A stretch of DNA of 64,000 nt from Enterobacter genomosp. O (GTDB lineage Bacteria > Pseudomonadota > Gammaproteobacteria > Enterobacterales > Enterobacteriaceae), in assembly GCF_001022965.1 (NCBI RefSeq), contig NZ_LECZ01000022.1, positions 297,195-361,194 on the forward strand, given 5' to 3'. Below the pieces are notes generated by a model that was not told the DNA's origin, ran no database searches, and worked only from the letters and a program-made list of their open reading frames with translations. Both the position numbers and the translations under genes were made by a program. Of this stretch, positions 63,821 to 64,000 are shown one piece after another. The number at the start of each line of letters is the position of its first letter. Within the stretch, counting starts at the first letter, position 1.

Positions 63821-63837
63821 CGCACCAAAGCGGTGCA
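63821..63837. promoter_or_regulatory. NtrC binding site upstream of nac
   Basis: CGCACCAAAGCGGTGCA, where GCACC-N5-GGTGC is the perfect dyad of the NtrC consensus. It is about 120 bp upstream of the sigma-54 element, a usual enhancer distance. Confidence 0.8.
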
Positions 63838-63904
63838 TTCCGCTGGCAAAAACACCACTTTGCCGATTTTGTCAGCAAACGATCAAAAGGCGTTGATCCA
63901 CCCT

Positions 63905-63933
63905 TTGACAAGGCGAACGCAGGTCGATAATAT
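63905..63933 (+). promoter_or_regulatory. Sigma-70 promoter of the second tRNA-Asn gene
   Basis: -35 TTGACA (63905-63910), 17-bp spacer, -10 TAATAT (63928-63933), GC-rich discriminator. The sequence from the -35 to the tRNA is nearly the same as at 57139. Confidence 0.85.
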
Positions 63934-63951
63934 GCGCCCCGTTCACACGAT

Positions 63952-64000
63952 TCCTCTGTAGTTCAGTCGGTAGAACGGCGGACTGTTAATCCGTATGTCA
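63952..64000 (+). tRNA. tRNA-Asn (GUU), cut by the window end
   Basis: The first 49 of 76 bases, identical to the tRNA-Asn at 57186-57261 through the anticodon arm (GGACTGTTAATCC). The 3' part lies beyond the window. Confidence 0.95.

Noticed and set aside
1..64000. CRISPR arrays, transposases, integrases, toxin-antitoxin pairs, rRNA
   Set aside because: I looked for regular spaced repeats and characteristic proteins on both strands and found none.

Overview
The window reads as chromosomal DNA of an Enterobacteriaceae member close to the Enterobacter cloacae complex. This is inferred from gene content and protein similarity as I recall it (enteric-type flagellar proteins, mtfA, cbl, nac, asn tRNA genes, REP/BIME repeats). 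Species cannot be fixed without a database search.

Region 1 (1-41833) is one nearly continuous flagellar/chemotaxis locus. From left to right: fliA (cut by the window edge), a Tar/Tsr-type chemoreceptor, flgLKJIHGFEDCB (minus), flgAMN (plus), fliTSD (minus), fliC (plus), two tandem chemoreceptor genes and a DoxX-type membrane protein (minus), a ToxR/CadC-like membrane regulator with a membrane-anchored partner (plus), fliRQPONMLKJIHGF (minus), and fliE-cheRBYZ-flhBAE (plus). Rod, hook, ring, export, switch, filament and adaptation genes are all here. motAB, cheA, cheW, flhDC and fliZ are not in the window and presumably lie to the left. Class 3 (FliA, sigma-28) promoters can be read upstream of flgK, flgM, fliD and fliC. 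They share an unusual -10 core, CCGATGA or CCGATGG, in place of CCGATAA.

Region 2 (41876-46912) is an accessory, partly AT-rich stretch. It holds a classical autotransporter with its own sigma-28-like promoter, a class I SAM-dependent methyltransferase, a secreted gamma-AroQ chorismate mutase, a tiny exported protein made almost only of a peptidase-S74/intramolecular-chaperone domain, and a DUF1090 protein.

Region 3 (46913-57047) starts with mtfA, followed by a complete aerobactin system: a ShiF-like MFS transporter divergent from iucABCD-iutA, with a Fur box laid over the iucA promoter. It ends at a tRNA-Asn gene.

Region 4 (57139-64000) lies between two tRNA-Asn genes with near-identical promoters, the second cut by the window end. 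It carries a quinone oxidoreductase-like gene and a RidA-family gene divergent from a LysR regulator, a second LysR regulator divergent from a GST-like protein, and the conserved regulators cbl and nac. nac has a clear sigma-54 promoter and an upstream NtrC site.

The least ordinary items are the MCP paralogue with a lost signalling tip (20693-21856), the ToxR-like pair embedded in the flagellar locus (22917-24228), the candidate flagellar-regulon autotransporter, and the stand-alone S74 protein. No CRISPR array, insertion sequence or prophage was recognised.
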